Shown in pieces: positions 41,532-50,031 of a DNA stretch of 55,592 nucleotides. The notes beneath the pieces are model-generated. The model was not told the DNA's origin, searched no databases, and saw only the letters and a list, made by a program, of their open reading frames with translations. Position 1 is the stretch's first letter. Every line of letters begins with the position of its first letter. Location of the stretch: assembly GCA_964652235.1 (NCBI GenBank), contig CAZZDK010000015.1:1-55592 (forward strand). Direction: 5' to 3'. This stretch comes from CAZZDK01 sp964652235. Its GTDB lineage: Bacteria > Pseudomonadota > Alphaproteobacteria > UBA9219. A program made the position numbers and the translations under genes.

Positions 41532-42851
41532 TCATACCCCGGAGGGTCGGATAAGGCAAGGGGGGCGGTTCGCTTGTATCTCGGGCCTGGCTCTTTGCTT
41601 GTAATTTTCCAAAAGGCGTTCCGGATCGTCCAAAAGAGGGAAAAAGTCTTCTTCCGGGCCGTTCGCGTCCTTGTGCTCGATCCACCCCTTAATCCGTTTT
41701 TCAAGCCAGGCGGGATTGCGCAGGTAATCCTGAACGGGAATGTTCAGGCGCGTCAGGAGGAAATACAGCAGGGACTCCTTGGGCCTGTATTTTCCCAGCC
41801 TGAGATAGGAATCCAGGTCCGCGATGTCCTCGATATCCGCCATGGCGTTGATGTGGCACTTGCCGAGCGCGCAAACGGGCTTCTCCCATAAAAGGGCCTG
41901 ATAGCACAGAGAGGAAGAGACGGAAGCGATGGCGTCCGCATGGTGCAGAAGAAACTGGGAACACATCGGATAGAGGTTGAATTCTTCCAGATGAATATAG
42001 TTCGGGTAGGTTCGTCTCAGATAGTCGTCGATAGGGGGCGATAGAACGCATTCATAGTCGCGATGTTCCGTTACGATGACCCCGATGTCCGGCGGCACGG
42101 AATCGAAAACGTGAGTCAGCAATTCCCATTGGTCGATATAGGGGGAATTTCCCTCAAAAGAAAAAGATTTCGAAAGATTGAGAGGAAGCAGCAAAAGATG
42201 CCGGAAAGACCGGCCTTCCGTGAGTTGTTCGCGCGTGAAAGGGTTATGGGGAATAAGATGTTTTTCGAGAAAAAAGTCGCGAAAGGCTTTTAGAAATTGC
42301 CGATCCTCTTCTTCCAAGGGCTTGGAGAGAATCTCTTTCGTGTGTTTGCCGAGATAGCTGTTTTTGAGGATGCCGCACGGATCAAGCGTGTAAGTTACGG
42401 GAAAAGGCTGCCGCGCAAAGCAACCCATGTCGCCGTGGAGAACGAGGGCGCGGGGAAAAAGTTCCCGTAGGTAGGGAACGGAAGTGAAGGGGACGATGAT
42501 GACGTCCGGCTCGAATCCGTCCAGTTTTTCGAGGACAAGAGACTTCATGCCCTCTTTCGCTTTGTCCGGTGCGTTATCGTTATACCAGGCGAGGGCGGCG
42601 CTTAGATCGTTCGGGAACAGACGGCGCAGCTCTTTTTGATGGATAACCGCATAGTCGGCCCTGTGCGCGTCGCGCAGGACCCTTTCCGCCGTGGAGGTCT
42701 GGGGGTCGCCGATAAGAAAGAAGCAACGGCTCTTTTCCCGGAACTGGTTGACGCAATCGCACAGGAGCGAGAAATCCCCGTCCACCCAGTTGTTCCTCAA
42801 ATAGGGCGCGTGGTAGTTGATCCACGGCTCGATGAAAAAAAGGACGTTCAT
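41532..42851 (-). CDS. Capsule-polysaccharide-type glycosyltransferase
   Basis: The 439-residue protein begins MNVLFFIEPWINYHAPYLRN. The C-terminal half has YIHLEEFNLYPMCSQFLLHH and ASVSSSLCYQALLWEKPVCA followed by LGKCHIN, a layout seen in capsule polysaccharide biosynthesis proteins and Kdo-transferase-like enzymes, where an SS(S/T) and HIN-type motif bind the nucleotide sugar. Assignment is by motif likeness, so the donor and acceptor are unknown. Its ATG shares one base with the stop of the GT41 gene (TAATG). Confidence 0.6.
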   Translation of the reverse strand: MNVLFFIEPWINYHAPYLRNNWVDGDFSLLCDCVNQFREKSRCFFLIGDPQTSTAERVLRDAHRADYAVIHQKELRRLFPNDLSAALAWYNDNAPDKAKEGMKSLVLEKLDGFEPDVIIVPFTSVPYLRELFPRALVLHGDMGCFARQPFPVTYTLDPCGILKNSYLGKHTKEILSKPLEEEDRQFLKAFRDFFLEKHLIPHNPFTREQLTEGRSFRHLLLLPLNLSKSFSFEGNSPYIDQWELLTHVFDSVPPDIGVIVTEHRDYECVLSPPIDDYLRRTYPNYIHLEEFNLYPMCSQFLLHHADAIASVSSSLCYQALLWEKPVCALGKCHINAMADIEDIADLDSYLRLGKYRPKESLLYFLLTRLNIPVQDYLRNPAWLEKRIKGWIEHKDANGPEEDFFPLLDDPERLLENYKQRARPEIQANRPPCLIRPSGV

Positions 42852-44797
42852 TAGCCGTACTCCAGGTCGCTTGCGTAGCCTTCAAAGTCGAGGCTGATTT
42901 GTCGTTCGATTTCTTCGCGCGGCGGCATAGGGCGGACATCGGGCGCCGCTTCGTTTCCGCGGACAAGGTTCAGAAAAGACTTTTCAATCTGGCTGATGAA
43001 AGAGGGGCCGTCGAACAGAGCGCTTCGATAAAGCGCCTCACGTCCAAGCCGCGATTTGAAGCTTTTTCGATAGGCGGGGTCCGTTCCCAATCTGATGGCA
43101 AGATCGACAAAGGCCTCGGGGGTTGAAGCGATCAACTCGTCCAGTCCCAAGGCCCGCATGATGACGCCGCCGATCCGATTGCGGCCGTGCCCGCCCGGCG
43201 GCATAAGAACGACCGGCGGCACGCCGACCGAGATGGGGTCGATGATGTTGTTCGTCCCGCTGAAAGGGAAATAGTCGAGAAAGACGTCGCTTCCGGCTTC
43301 CATCTTATAAATCTCCGACCGTTTGGATCGAGGGTAAAGGCGGAAACGCGCAGGGTCTATATCGGCTTTGAGGCTCTCGCGGACGATGAAGTCCGTAAGG
43401 TGCGATCTGGCGGAAGGCGACGCCGAGGGCATGACCACGACGAGGGCCTTTGGAACGCGGATCAGGATGGCCAAAAGCGCGTCCATGAAAGCGCGGTTCA
43501 TTTTCTTCAGAATGGACGAACCGATCGTATAAACGACGGCGTCTTGCGGGAGGGAAGGATCGCGCCTTCCTTCGGTCGGCATACCCGCGAAATAGGTTCC
43601 GTAATGAAAACAGAAGGGAAGCCCTTTGGTAAAAACAGGCTTCTCCGTGAATTTCTCTTCCGCTTGGGGGTCCAGTTCGCGCGAGGTCAGATAGAAATCG
43701 GCGTTCGAAAATCCGGTCGTCGCCGGATTGTAGAAGGCGACGATGTGCCGTTGCGCCAGGGAAAGGTGCATAACGCGATCGCCCGTTCCCCACGGAAAGC
43801 CGGAGAAATTGTAAAGAATGTCGAGATGAAAGGAGCGCAGCGCCTCCAGCTTCGAATCGCTCACGATGACGAACGGCGCGTATTTCAAAAGAGAGTCCCG
43901 AAAGGTCTCGACGAAGCCTCTCAGCCCCGCGTTTGTGCGCGGGTTGCCCGATAGAATAAGAATCGGCTCGAACTTCTCACGGTCCAAAAGCGCAAGCCAC
44001 CAGATGAAATCCGGCAGGCCGTGCGCGTGGAATCCCGGAACGGTGGTTAGAATCCCCATTCGGACCCGGCGGTCTCCATCCGGGCGCGGCGGGAGCGTTC
44101 CATGCAGCTCGAAAAAGCCGTTTTGTTCATCCTCGAAGGAAAAGATTCTATGCGCCTCGCCGCGCCATTTCCCGAAAACCTCGGCAAAAGGCTTGACGTC
44201 GAGAAGGGTCGGATAAAGCGCGCTGTAGGAGGAGCCGAAAGCCAGCGCGCGCAGCCATTTCTTCCAGGCTTCTTCGCCTCCCGGAAGCGCGCCCGAAAGG
44301 CGGGCTTGTTCGACGCTCTGGGCCAGCGCGATCCAGGCGTTCATGAGCCGCGCGCGATCCGCCTCGTCTTCCTCGAAACGAAGGGCCGTGTGATGGGGAA
44401 AGGCCGCCTCGACCGTTTCCGCGACCCAAGGTAAAAGAAGGGCGGCGCACGGCGCGGGAAGAGCCGAGAGAGGCAGGTAAAGCAAAGCGCCGACGAAAGC
44501 CCGGCTATAATGGTCTGCCTTGCTGCAAAGAGCCGCTTCGGACAGGCAATCACACAAATGCGTAGCCCGGCGAGCTTCTTCTTCCGAAAGCGGCAGCGCT
44601 GCGTTCACATTTTTCAGGCAGGCGTGGATTCGCCGGATGGTTGAATCGGACGGCAGGTCCGCAGCGTTTTGTAAAATATCCGTAATCTCAAGTCGGTCTT
44701 TGCGGAAAGATTCGACGTTCTCCTGTTGTTCCTTCCATTCCGAGAGGACGGAAACAGACGACGCGAAAGAAAGGGGCGCTGGGGCGGAGAGACTCAT
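42851..44797 (-). CDS. O-GlcNAc-transferase-like glycosyltransferase (GT41 type)
   Basis: A 648-residue protein. The C-terminal half resembles the catalytic part of OGT/SPY enzymes: HLSLAQRHIVAFYNPATTGF, YTIGSSILKKMNRAFMDALL, FLDYFPFSGTNNIIDPISVG, PPVVLMPPGGHGRNRIGGVI and ALGLDELIASTPEAFVDLAI. The N-terminal half is helical but shows no clear TPR consensus. In Caulobacter, the GT41 enzyme FlmG modifies flagellin, so a flagellin or surface target is likely here (inference). The start overlaps the upstream methyltransferase stop (ATGA). Confidence 0.75.
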   Translation of the reverse strand: MSLSAPAPLSFASSVSVLSEWKEQQENVESFRKDRLEITDILQNAADLPSDSTIRRIHACLKNVNAALPLSEEEARRATHLCDCLSEAALCSKADHYSRAFVGALLYLPLSALPAPCAALLLPWVAETVEAAFPHHTALRFEEDEADRARLMNAWIALAQSVEQARLSGALPGGEEAWKKWLRALAFGSSYSALYPTLLDVKPFAEVFGKWRGEAHRIFSFEDEQNGFFELHGTLPPRPDGDRRVRMGILTTVPGFHAHGLPDFIWWLALLDREKFEPILILSGNPRTNAGLRGFVETFRDSLLKYAPFVIVSDSKLEALRSFHLDILYNFSGFPWGTGDRVMHLSLAQRHIVAFYNPATTGFSNADFYLTSRELDPQAEEKFTEKPVFTKGLPFCFHYGTYFAGMPTEGRRDPSLPQDAVVYTIGSSILKKMNRAFMDALLAILIRVPKALVVVMPSASPSARSHLTDFIVRESLKADIDPARFRLYPRSKRSEIYKMEAGSDVFLDYFPFSGTNNIIDPISVGVPPVVLMPPGGHGRNRIGGVIMRALGLDELIASTPEAFVDLAIRLGTDPAYRKSFKSRLGREALYRSALFDGPSFISQIEKSFLNLVRGNEAAPDVRPMPPREEIERQISLDFEGYASDLEYG

Positions 44798-45486
44798 TTA
44801 AGACGAACGGCTACGGAATGGTCGCCGGAGGCAAATCCAAGATATTCGACATCAAAGTTCGTCGTTTCGATATATTCCCGGAAGGCCTTATGCTCGTGAT
44901 GCTGCCACCCCGGATAGTTAAGATACTCGTCGAACAGAATGATCGTGCCTGATCGCATCCTTGGAGCCAGAAGGGTTAAGACGGTCTTGGCGCTTGAGTA
45001 AAGGTCGCAATCGACATGAACAAAGCTGGCCGGTTCCGGATGTTCTTCAAGGAACGGGGGGAGGCTTTCTTCAAAGAGACCTACGACGAAATTAGCGTTT
45101 GGCGGCATACCGGTCGGGACTTTCCCTTCGTTGGAGAAACGCCCCTTCTTTTGGAAATGTGTCCAATCTTCCGGCAGGCCAAGGAAACTATCGAATCCGT
45201 AAGCGGGGCCGGGCGTTTTTTCGCAAATAACACGAAAGGACGTGCCAACGCCGACGCCAAACTCAAGCGTAAGGCCCTCGATTTTGCGTTTTTCCAGGGC
45301 AAAGGTCAGGAGGGGGATCCGATCGACCAAATTTTCGGCCATGCGCATATTTTCCATGAAAAACTTGGCCGATTCCTGCGCGGCGAGGAAATAGGCCATC
45401 TGCTCGATATCGAAAATCCGCTGCGTGTAGGGCAGGGCGGAAAAGAGATCAGGGATGGCTCTGTTTTTGGGGGAAGCGACAGTCAT
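44794..45486 (-). CDS. TylF/MycF-like O-methyltransferase
   Basis: The 230-residue protein fits the macrocin O-methyltransferase (TylF) family: LEFGVGVGTSFRVI (SAM site, about 75-88), AYGFDSFLGLPEDW, FVHVDCDLYSSAKTVLTLLA and GTIILFDEYLNYPGWQHHEH with the metal-binding Asp residues. Such enzymes methylate sugar hydroxyls, in keeping with the glycosyltransferases downstream. It is the first gene of the group and overlaps the next by four bases. Confidence 0.85.
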   Translation of the reverse strand: MTVASPKNRAIPDLFSALPYTQRIFDIEQMAYFLAAQESAKFFMENMRMAENLVDRIPLLTFALEKRKIEGLTLEFGVGVGTSFRVICEKTPGPAYGFDSFLGLPEDWTHFQKKGRFSNEGKVPTGMPPNANFVVGLFEESLPPFLEEHPEPASFVHVDCDLYSSAKTVLTLLAPRMRSGTIILFDEYLNYPGWQHHEHKAFREYIETTNFDVEYLGFASGDHSVAVRLK

Positions 45487-45649
45487 GGATGAAAGGCCCT
45501 AAAAGGGGGGAGCCGCGCCCCCCGCTTTCCTCTGTTGGTCGGTTGAGTCTTAGGAGGAATATAAAGGCTCTTTCGGCCTTGCGCCATGAGGAAAACGGTC
45601 TTTTTTGTTTATCTGCCCCGCGCCATCTGATATTTGACGTTGGTCTCCC

Positions 45650-45736
45650 GCGGGTATGGCGAAATTGGTAGACGCATCGGACTTAAAATCCGAAGTTCGC
45701 AAGGACGTGCCGGTTCAAGTCCGGCTACCCGCACCA
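45650..45736 (+). tRNA. tRNA-Leu (anticodon TAA)
   Basis: An 87-nt tRNA with acceptor GCGGGTA/TACCCGC, anticodon arm CGGA-CTTAAAA-TCCG, a long variable arm as expected of leucine tRNAs, T arm CCGG-TTCAAGT-CCGG and encoded ACCA end. Its last 19 bases recur at 45841-45859. Confidence 0.97.
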
Positions 45737-45859
45737 TTCTCGAAAAAAAGGCCAGGGGTTTTCTTGTGGGCTGGATCCCCGCCTGCGCGGGGACGGCAGG
45801 TTTTGTAAGCTCGCTTTTGCTCGCTAACAAAACCTAGCCGAGTCCGGCTACCCGCACCA
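45718..45859 (+). repeat. Direct repeat of the tRNA-Leu 3' end (attachment-site scar)
   Basis: The 19 bases agtccggctacccgcacca at 45718-45736 (tRNA 3' end including CCA) are repeated exactly at 45841-45859. The 104 bp between contain no gene but include a fragment ctggatccccgcctgcgcgg resembling half of a CGTCATTCCCGCG-type palindromic repeat. A duplicated tRNA 3' end is what site-specific integration leaves behind. Confidence 0.75.
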
Positions 45860-45998
45860 CGCTTCGCCCTTATGGGCTACGCGCGGCGCAGCCAGCCTTC
45901 GCTCGCGCAGCGAGAGAAGCCATGCCCTCGTTTAGAGATTGCGACCCATTTCAGAAAAGTGTTAAAACCGGGCCGGCTTTTAAGAAGGGGCCCGGACG

Positions 45999-47543
45999 AT
46001 GGATAAGATTCTCATTCTCGATTTCGGATCGCAGGTCACGCAACTCATCGCCCGGCGGGTGCGCGAGGCGGGGGTCTACTGCGAGATTCACCCCTTCAAC
46101 CGGACAGAAGAACAGATCAAGGCCTTCAACCCCAAGGGCATCATCCTTTCGGGCGGCCCGGCCTCGACCACAGAGGCGGGAAGCCCACGCGCGCCGGAAA
46201 TCGTTTGGACCTTGGGCGTGCCGGTCTTCGCCATCTGCTATGGCCAGCAGACTCTTTGCATGCAGCAAGGCGGGCTGGTCGAAAGCGGCCATAGCCGCGA
46301 GTTCGGCAAGGCCGAGCTTTTGATTACGGATTCCAGCTCGCTCTTCGCCGATTTCTGGCCTGTCGGTTCCAAGCAACAAATCTGGATGAGCCACGGCGAC
46401 CGCGTGACGAAGATTCCGCCCGGTTTCAAAGTCGTGGCGACAAGCGAGGGCGCGCCCTTCGCTTTTATCGCGAACGAAGAGCGCAAGATTTACGCCACGC
46501 AGTTCCATCCCGAAGTCGTGCATACGCCGGACGGCGCGAAGCTGCTCGGCGCGTTCGTGCATAAGGTCTGCGGCCTTTCCTCGGATTGGAGCATGAAGGC
46601 CTTCCGCCAGACCGAAATCGAAAAGATCCGCGCGCAAGTCGGCGGCGGCAAGGTTATTTGCGGCCTTTCGGGCGGCGTGGACAGCTCGGTGGCCGCCGTT
46701 TTGATCCACGAGGCGATAGGGGATCAACTCACCTGCATCTTCGTCGATACGGGCTTGATGCGCCAGGATGAGGGCCGTCAGGTCGTCGATCTCTTTCGCC
46801 AGCATTACAAGATACCGCTTGTCGCCGTGGACGCCTCGGAGTTGTTCTTAGGCGCCCTTGCGGGCGTGACCGACCCCGAGCAGAAAAGAAAGATTATCGG
46901 CAAGCTCTTCATCGACGTGTTCGAAGCCGAAGCGAAGAAGGTCGGCGACGCGAAATTCCTCGCGCAAGGCACACTCTATCCGGACGTGATCGAAAGCGTG
47001 TCCTTTACCGGCGGGCCGAGCGAGACGATCAAATCGCATCACAATGTCGGGGGGCTGCCGGACCGTATGAATCTGGCGCTCATCGAGCCTTTGCGCGAAC
47101 TCTTCAAGGACGAGGTGAGGGCGCTGGGCCGCGAGCTGGGCCTGCCCGAAAGCTTCGTAGGCCGCCATCCTTTCCCCGGGCCGGGACTTGCCATCCGCGT
47201 TCTGAGCGACGTGACGGAGGAGAAACTCGCCATTTTGCGCAAGGCGGACGTGATCTATCTCGAGGAAATCCGCAAAGCGGGCGTCTATGACGAAATCTGG
47301 CAGGCCTTCGCGGTTCTCTTGCCGGTCCGCACCGTGGGCGTGATGGGCGATGGGCGTTCCTACGATTACGTGCTGGGGCTGCGCGCCGTCACGTCGGTGG
47401 ACGGCATGACGGCCGAATCTTACGCCTTCGACCATGCCTTTCTGGCGCGCGTCGCCACGCGCATCATTAATGAGGTGCGCGGCGTCAATCGCGTGGTCTA
47501 TGACGTGACGAGCAAACCGCCCGGCACGATCGAATGGGAATAA
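45999..47543 (+). CDS. guaA: GMP synthase (glutamine-hydrolysing)
   Basis: Converts XMP to GMP with glutamine ammonia. The glutamine amidotransferase domain has the nucleophile C80 in FAICYGQQ and the His/Glu pair in QFHPEVVHT. The ATP pyrophosphatase domain has the P-loop GLSGGVDSSVAA, and the dimerisation domain ends with YDVTSKPPGTIEWE. Length 514. The gene stands alone. The ATG follows gggcccggacg. Confidence 0.98.
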   Translation: MDKILILDFGSQVTQLIARRVREAGVYCEIHPFNRTEEQIKAFNPKGIILSGGPASTTEAGSPRAPEIVWTLGVPVFAICYGQQTLCMQQGGLVESGHSREFGKAELLITDSSSLFADFWPVGSKQQIWMSHGDRVTKIPPGFKVVATSEGAPFAFIANEERKIYATQFHPEVVHTPDGAKLLGAFVHKVCGLSSDWSMKAFRQTEIEKIRAQVGGGKVICGLSGGVDSSVAAVLIHEAIGDQLTCIFVDTGLMRQDEGRQVVDLFRQHYKIPLVAVDASELFLGALAGVTDPEQKRKIIGKLFIDVFEAEAKKVGDAKFLAQGTLYPDVIESVSFTGGPSETIKSHHNVGGLPDRMNLALIEPLRELFKDEVRALGRELGLPESFVGRHPFPGPGLAIRVLSDVTEEKLAILRKADVIYLEEIRKAGVYDEIWQAFAVLLPVRTVGVMGDGRSYDYVLGLRAVTSVDGMTAESYAFDHAFLARVATRIINEVRGVNRVVYDVTSKPPGTIEWE

Positions 47544-47552
47544 GCCAATCTT

Positions 47553-47683
47553 CGTCATTGCGACCCCGGCGAAAGCCGGGGGAAGCAATCCAGAGTCAAA
47601 CAGAACGTCCTTGGTTTCTTGCGACTCTGGATTGCTTCGTCGTCCCGCCCCGCTTCGCGGGCGCAGGCCTCCTCGCAATGACG
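47553..47683. repeat. GTCATTGCGA cloverleaf-like repeat, copy A
   Basis: Outer arms GTCATTGCGA and TCGCAATGAC enclose a left hairpin (ccccgg/ccgggg), a central stem AGCAATCCAGAGT/ACTCTGGATTGCT and a right hairpin (cccgc/gcggg). Ten bases after the guaA stop. Related copies lie at 52084 and 54278, with different small hairpins but the same outer and central stems. Confidence 0.85.
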
Positions 47684-47708
47684 TGTTTTGCTTCTGGGGA
47701 GGGGTCTT

Positions 47709-48437
47709 ATGAATTTGCTCGACACAAGCGACAAAGTCTTTTGGCACGGCTACATTGATTTTTATGAGACGTTCTTCAAGGACAGGTCCTTCGCCGCGAT
47801 AGCAGAGATAGGCGTCTTCAAAGGCAACTCCATCAGATGGTTTCTTGAGCGTTTTCCGGAGGCATCGGTATGCGGCGCGGACATTTTGCCGCTTCAGCCG
47901 GAATGGCCCGTGAACGACAGGTTCAGATTCACGCGGCTTGACCAGGGCGACGCGGAATCCCTGCGCCGGTTCTTCGCGCAAGAGAATTTCGATCTGATCG
48001 TCGAAGACGGCTCTCATGTTCCGGAGCATCAGGTTTTGTGTCTGCTCGAAGGCGTCAACGCGCTGGCGAGCGGCGGCCTTTATATTCTCGAAGACATACA
48101 CACGTCGCATCCGGAATATGCCCGCTTGGCGGGGCGCCCGTTCAGGGGCAACGCGCTGACGGTTTTGTTGGCGATCGACCATTACAAAAGAATCGGCGTC
48201 GCGATCGACGAGGCGAAGGCGCAGGCCATCGCCGCAGGCTCGCTTTTGCAGCCTGCCGAGGTTCTCTTTTTATCCGAAAAGATAGACAAAATTTCTCTGT
48301 ACCGAAGAACGAGGCTGCCGGACTCCTGCTACCGTTGCGGGGCGAAAGACTACGATTTCAGCGCGTTAAGGTGTCGTTGTGGTGTCGAGGTGTTCAAAGA
48401 CGCCGACTCTATGACTTTTGTGATTCAAAAGAGATGA
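47709..48437 (+). CDS. SAM-dependent methyltransferase with C-terminal zinc ribbon
   Basis: A 242-residue protein. AEIGVFKGNSIRWFLERFPE (about 30-49) and FDLIVEDGSHVPEHQVLCLL, GGLYILEDIHTSH follow the Methyltransf_24 / sugar O-methyltransferase plan. The C-terminus has CYRCGAKDYDFSALRCRCGV, a CxxC...CxC arrangement that may bind zinc. gaggggtctt precedes the ATG 47709. No neighbour indicates the substrate; the glycosylation genes 2.2 kb upstream are on the other strand. Confidence 0.72.
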   Translation: MNLLDTSDKVFWHGYIDFYETFFKDRSFAAIAEIGVFKGNSIRWFLERFPEASVCGADILPLQPEWPVNDRFRFTRLDQGDAESLRRFFAQENFDLIVEDGSHVPEHQVLCLLEGVNALASGGLYILEDIHTSHPEYARLAGRPFRGNALTVLLAIDHYKRIGVAIDEAKAQAIAAGSLLQPAEVLFLSEKIDKISLYRRTRLPDSCYRCGAKDYDFSALRCRCGVEVFKDADSMTFVIQKR

Positions 48438-48480
48438 GAATCCCTTTATAGTAAGTGTCCGCAATCCAAGAGGGAGTAAC

Positions 48481-48987
48481 ATGAGCATTCGGCCCTTGGC
48501 ATTCGCCCTTCTCGCGGCGATTCTTCTCGTCTTTCCCGCAAAAGCCGAAAGTTGCTACGCGCCGGAGGAGGCGCGGGCCGAAAAACTTCTGCGTTTCCAT
48601 ACCGAACTTATGGTCATAGCCTTGACCTGCCAAAGGTCCTCCGACGGCCAGGACCTTGTGAAGGCCTATACGGGCTTTACGAAAGCCAACATTTCCGACC
48701 TTCACCAGGCCGAAGAGACGATCAAGGCCCACTACGGGAAAAAGGAGGGGACAGCCTGGCTCGATAAAATCCGCACCCGTCTGGCCAACGAATACGGCCA
48801 ACAGGCGGCCCGCGAAACGCCACCTTCCTATTGTGGTCTTAGGCAGGACAAAGCGTTGGCCCTTTACGGCGTCGAACCGAACGCCTTAGGCGGTCTGGTG
48901 GAGAAGCTTTACAGCCAGTCCCGCACGACCCGTCCGGCCTGCGGCGAGACCGTCAAGGTGGCCGCCAAGACGAAAAAGACCCCCTGA
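48481..48987 (+). CDS. Secreted protein of unknown function
   Basis: A 168-residue protein with signal peptide MSIRPLAFALLAAILLVFPA, cleavage after AKA. The mature part is helical with four cysteines (in SCYAPEE, ALTCQRS, SYCGLRQ, PACGET), suggesting two disulfides in the periplasm. I do not recognise the family. gagggagtaac before the ATG is a good ribosome-binding site. It precedes atpG, where atpA would be expected. Confidence 0.7.
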   Translation: MSIRPLAFALLAAILLVFPAKAESCYAPEEARAEKLLRFHTELMVIALTCQRSSDGQDLVKAYTGFTKANISDLHQAEETIKAHYGKKEGTAWLDKIRTRLANEYGQQAARETPPSYCGLRQDKALALYGVEPNALGGLVEKLYSQSRTTRPACGETVKVAAKTKKTP

Positions 48988-49094
48988 CGGGGCCTTCCGG
49001 TCTTCTGACATCCGCCCTCTAATTCCCCTTGACCCGGGCGGCTGAATCCGCCAAAAAACGACCCGATTTCACACCGCGCCGGAAGCGTACGATC

Positions 49095-49991
49095 ATGCCC
49101 AGTCTCAAGGACCTAAAAAACCGCATCGCCAGCGTCAAATCCACGCGCAAGATCACCTCGGCCATGAAAATGGTCGCGGCGAGCAAGCTGCGCCGGGCGC
49201 AGGACCAGGCCGAGTTTTCCCGTCCCTACGCCCGGCGCCTGGGGGAAATGCTGTCGGACCTGACGCGCCTTTTGGAGGACGGGCAGGTTTCCTCGCCGCT
49301 TTTGCGCGGGACCGGCAAGGAGGAAACGGTTCTGTTGATCGTCATGACGTCCGATCGCGGCTTGTGCGGCGCGTTCAACGGCTCGATCATTCGCGAAACG
49401 CGTCGTCAGATCGCCGCGCTTGAGGCGCAAGGCAAAACGGTCAAGTTGATCTGCGTGGGCCGTAAGGGTCGCGATCTTTTGCGTCGGGAACACGGCGCGA
49501 AGTACCTTCACACGGTCGAGAGCGCGGCGAAGAAAAGCGTCGAGCTATCCGACGCGCAGGCGCTGGCCGCGAAGGTTCTCTCCCTTTTCGAGGAAGGCGC
49601 GTTCGATACCGCCCACATCGTCTATAACCAGTTCAGGTCCGCCATCTCCCAGGTGGTGACGGTCAAGCAGCTGATTCCGTTTCTTCCCGTTTCCGACGCC
49701 GAAAGCGCGGAGGAAAAGAAAGGACCGCAGGCTCTTTTCGAGCTGTTCGAGCCGGGAAGCGCCCAACTGGTCGAAAAGCTTTTGCCGCGCCAGGTGGAGA
49801 TTCAGCTCTACCGCGCGCTTTTGGAAAGCGCGGCGGGCGAGCAGGGTGCGCGCATGACCGCTATGGACAACGCCACGCGCAATGCGGGCGACATGATCGA
49901 CCGCTTGACGCTGAACTACAACCGTTCGCGCCAGGCCTACATCACCAAGGAGCTTATCGAAATCATCTCCGGCGCCGAGGCCGCGGCCTAG
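49095..49991 (+). CDS. atpG: ATP synthase gamma subunit
   Basis: Gamma is the rotating central stalk of F1. The N-terminal helix SLKDLKNRIASVKSTRKITS followed by AMKMVAASKLRRAQ and the C-terminal RMTAMDNATRNAGDMIDRLT, LNYNRSRQAYITKELIEI are diagnostic. I start at the ATG 49095 (298 residues); a frame beginning at 49029 adds a non-conserved basic leader. atpD follows, but atpH and atpA are not upstream. Confidence 0.97.
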   Translation: MPSLKDLKNRIASVKSTRKITSAMKMVAASKLRRAQDQAEFSRPYARRLGEMLSDLTRLLEDGQVSSPLLRGTGKEETVLLIVMTSDRGLCGAFNGSIIRETRRQIAALEAQGKTVKLICVGRKGRDLLRREHGAKYLHTVESAAKKSVELSDAQALAAKVLSLFEEGAFDTAHIVYNQFRSAISQVVTVKQLIPFLPVSDAESAEEKKGPQALFELFEPGSAQLVEKLLPRQVEIQLYRALLESAAGEQGARMTAMDNATRNAGDMIDRLTLNYNRSRQAYITKELIEIISGAEAAA

Positions 49992-50031
49992 TCGTTCGGG
50001 AACATTGGTAAAGGACAACAGGGGAAACAAA

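Noticed and set aside
45505..45523. GGGGGG-agccgcg-CCCCCC hairpin upstream of the TylF-like gene
   Set aside because: Followed by T's only on the minus strand, where it would stop transcription before the gene it precedes; probably not a functional terminator.
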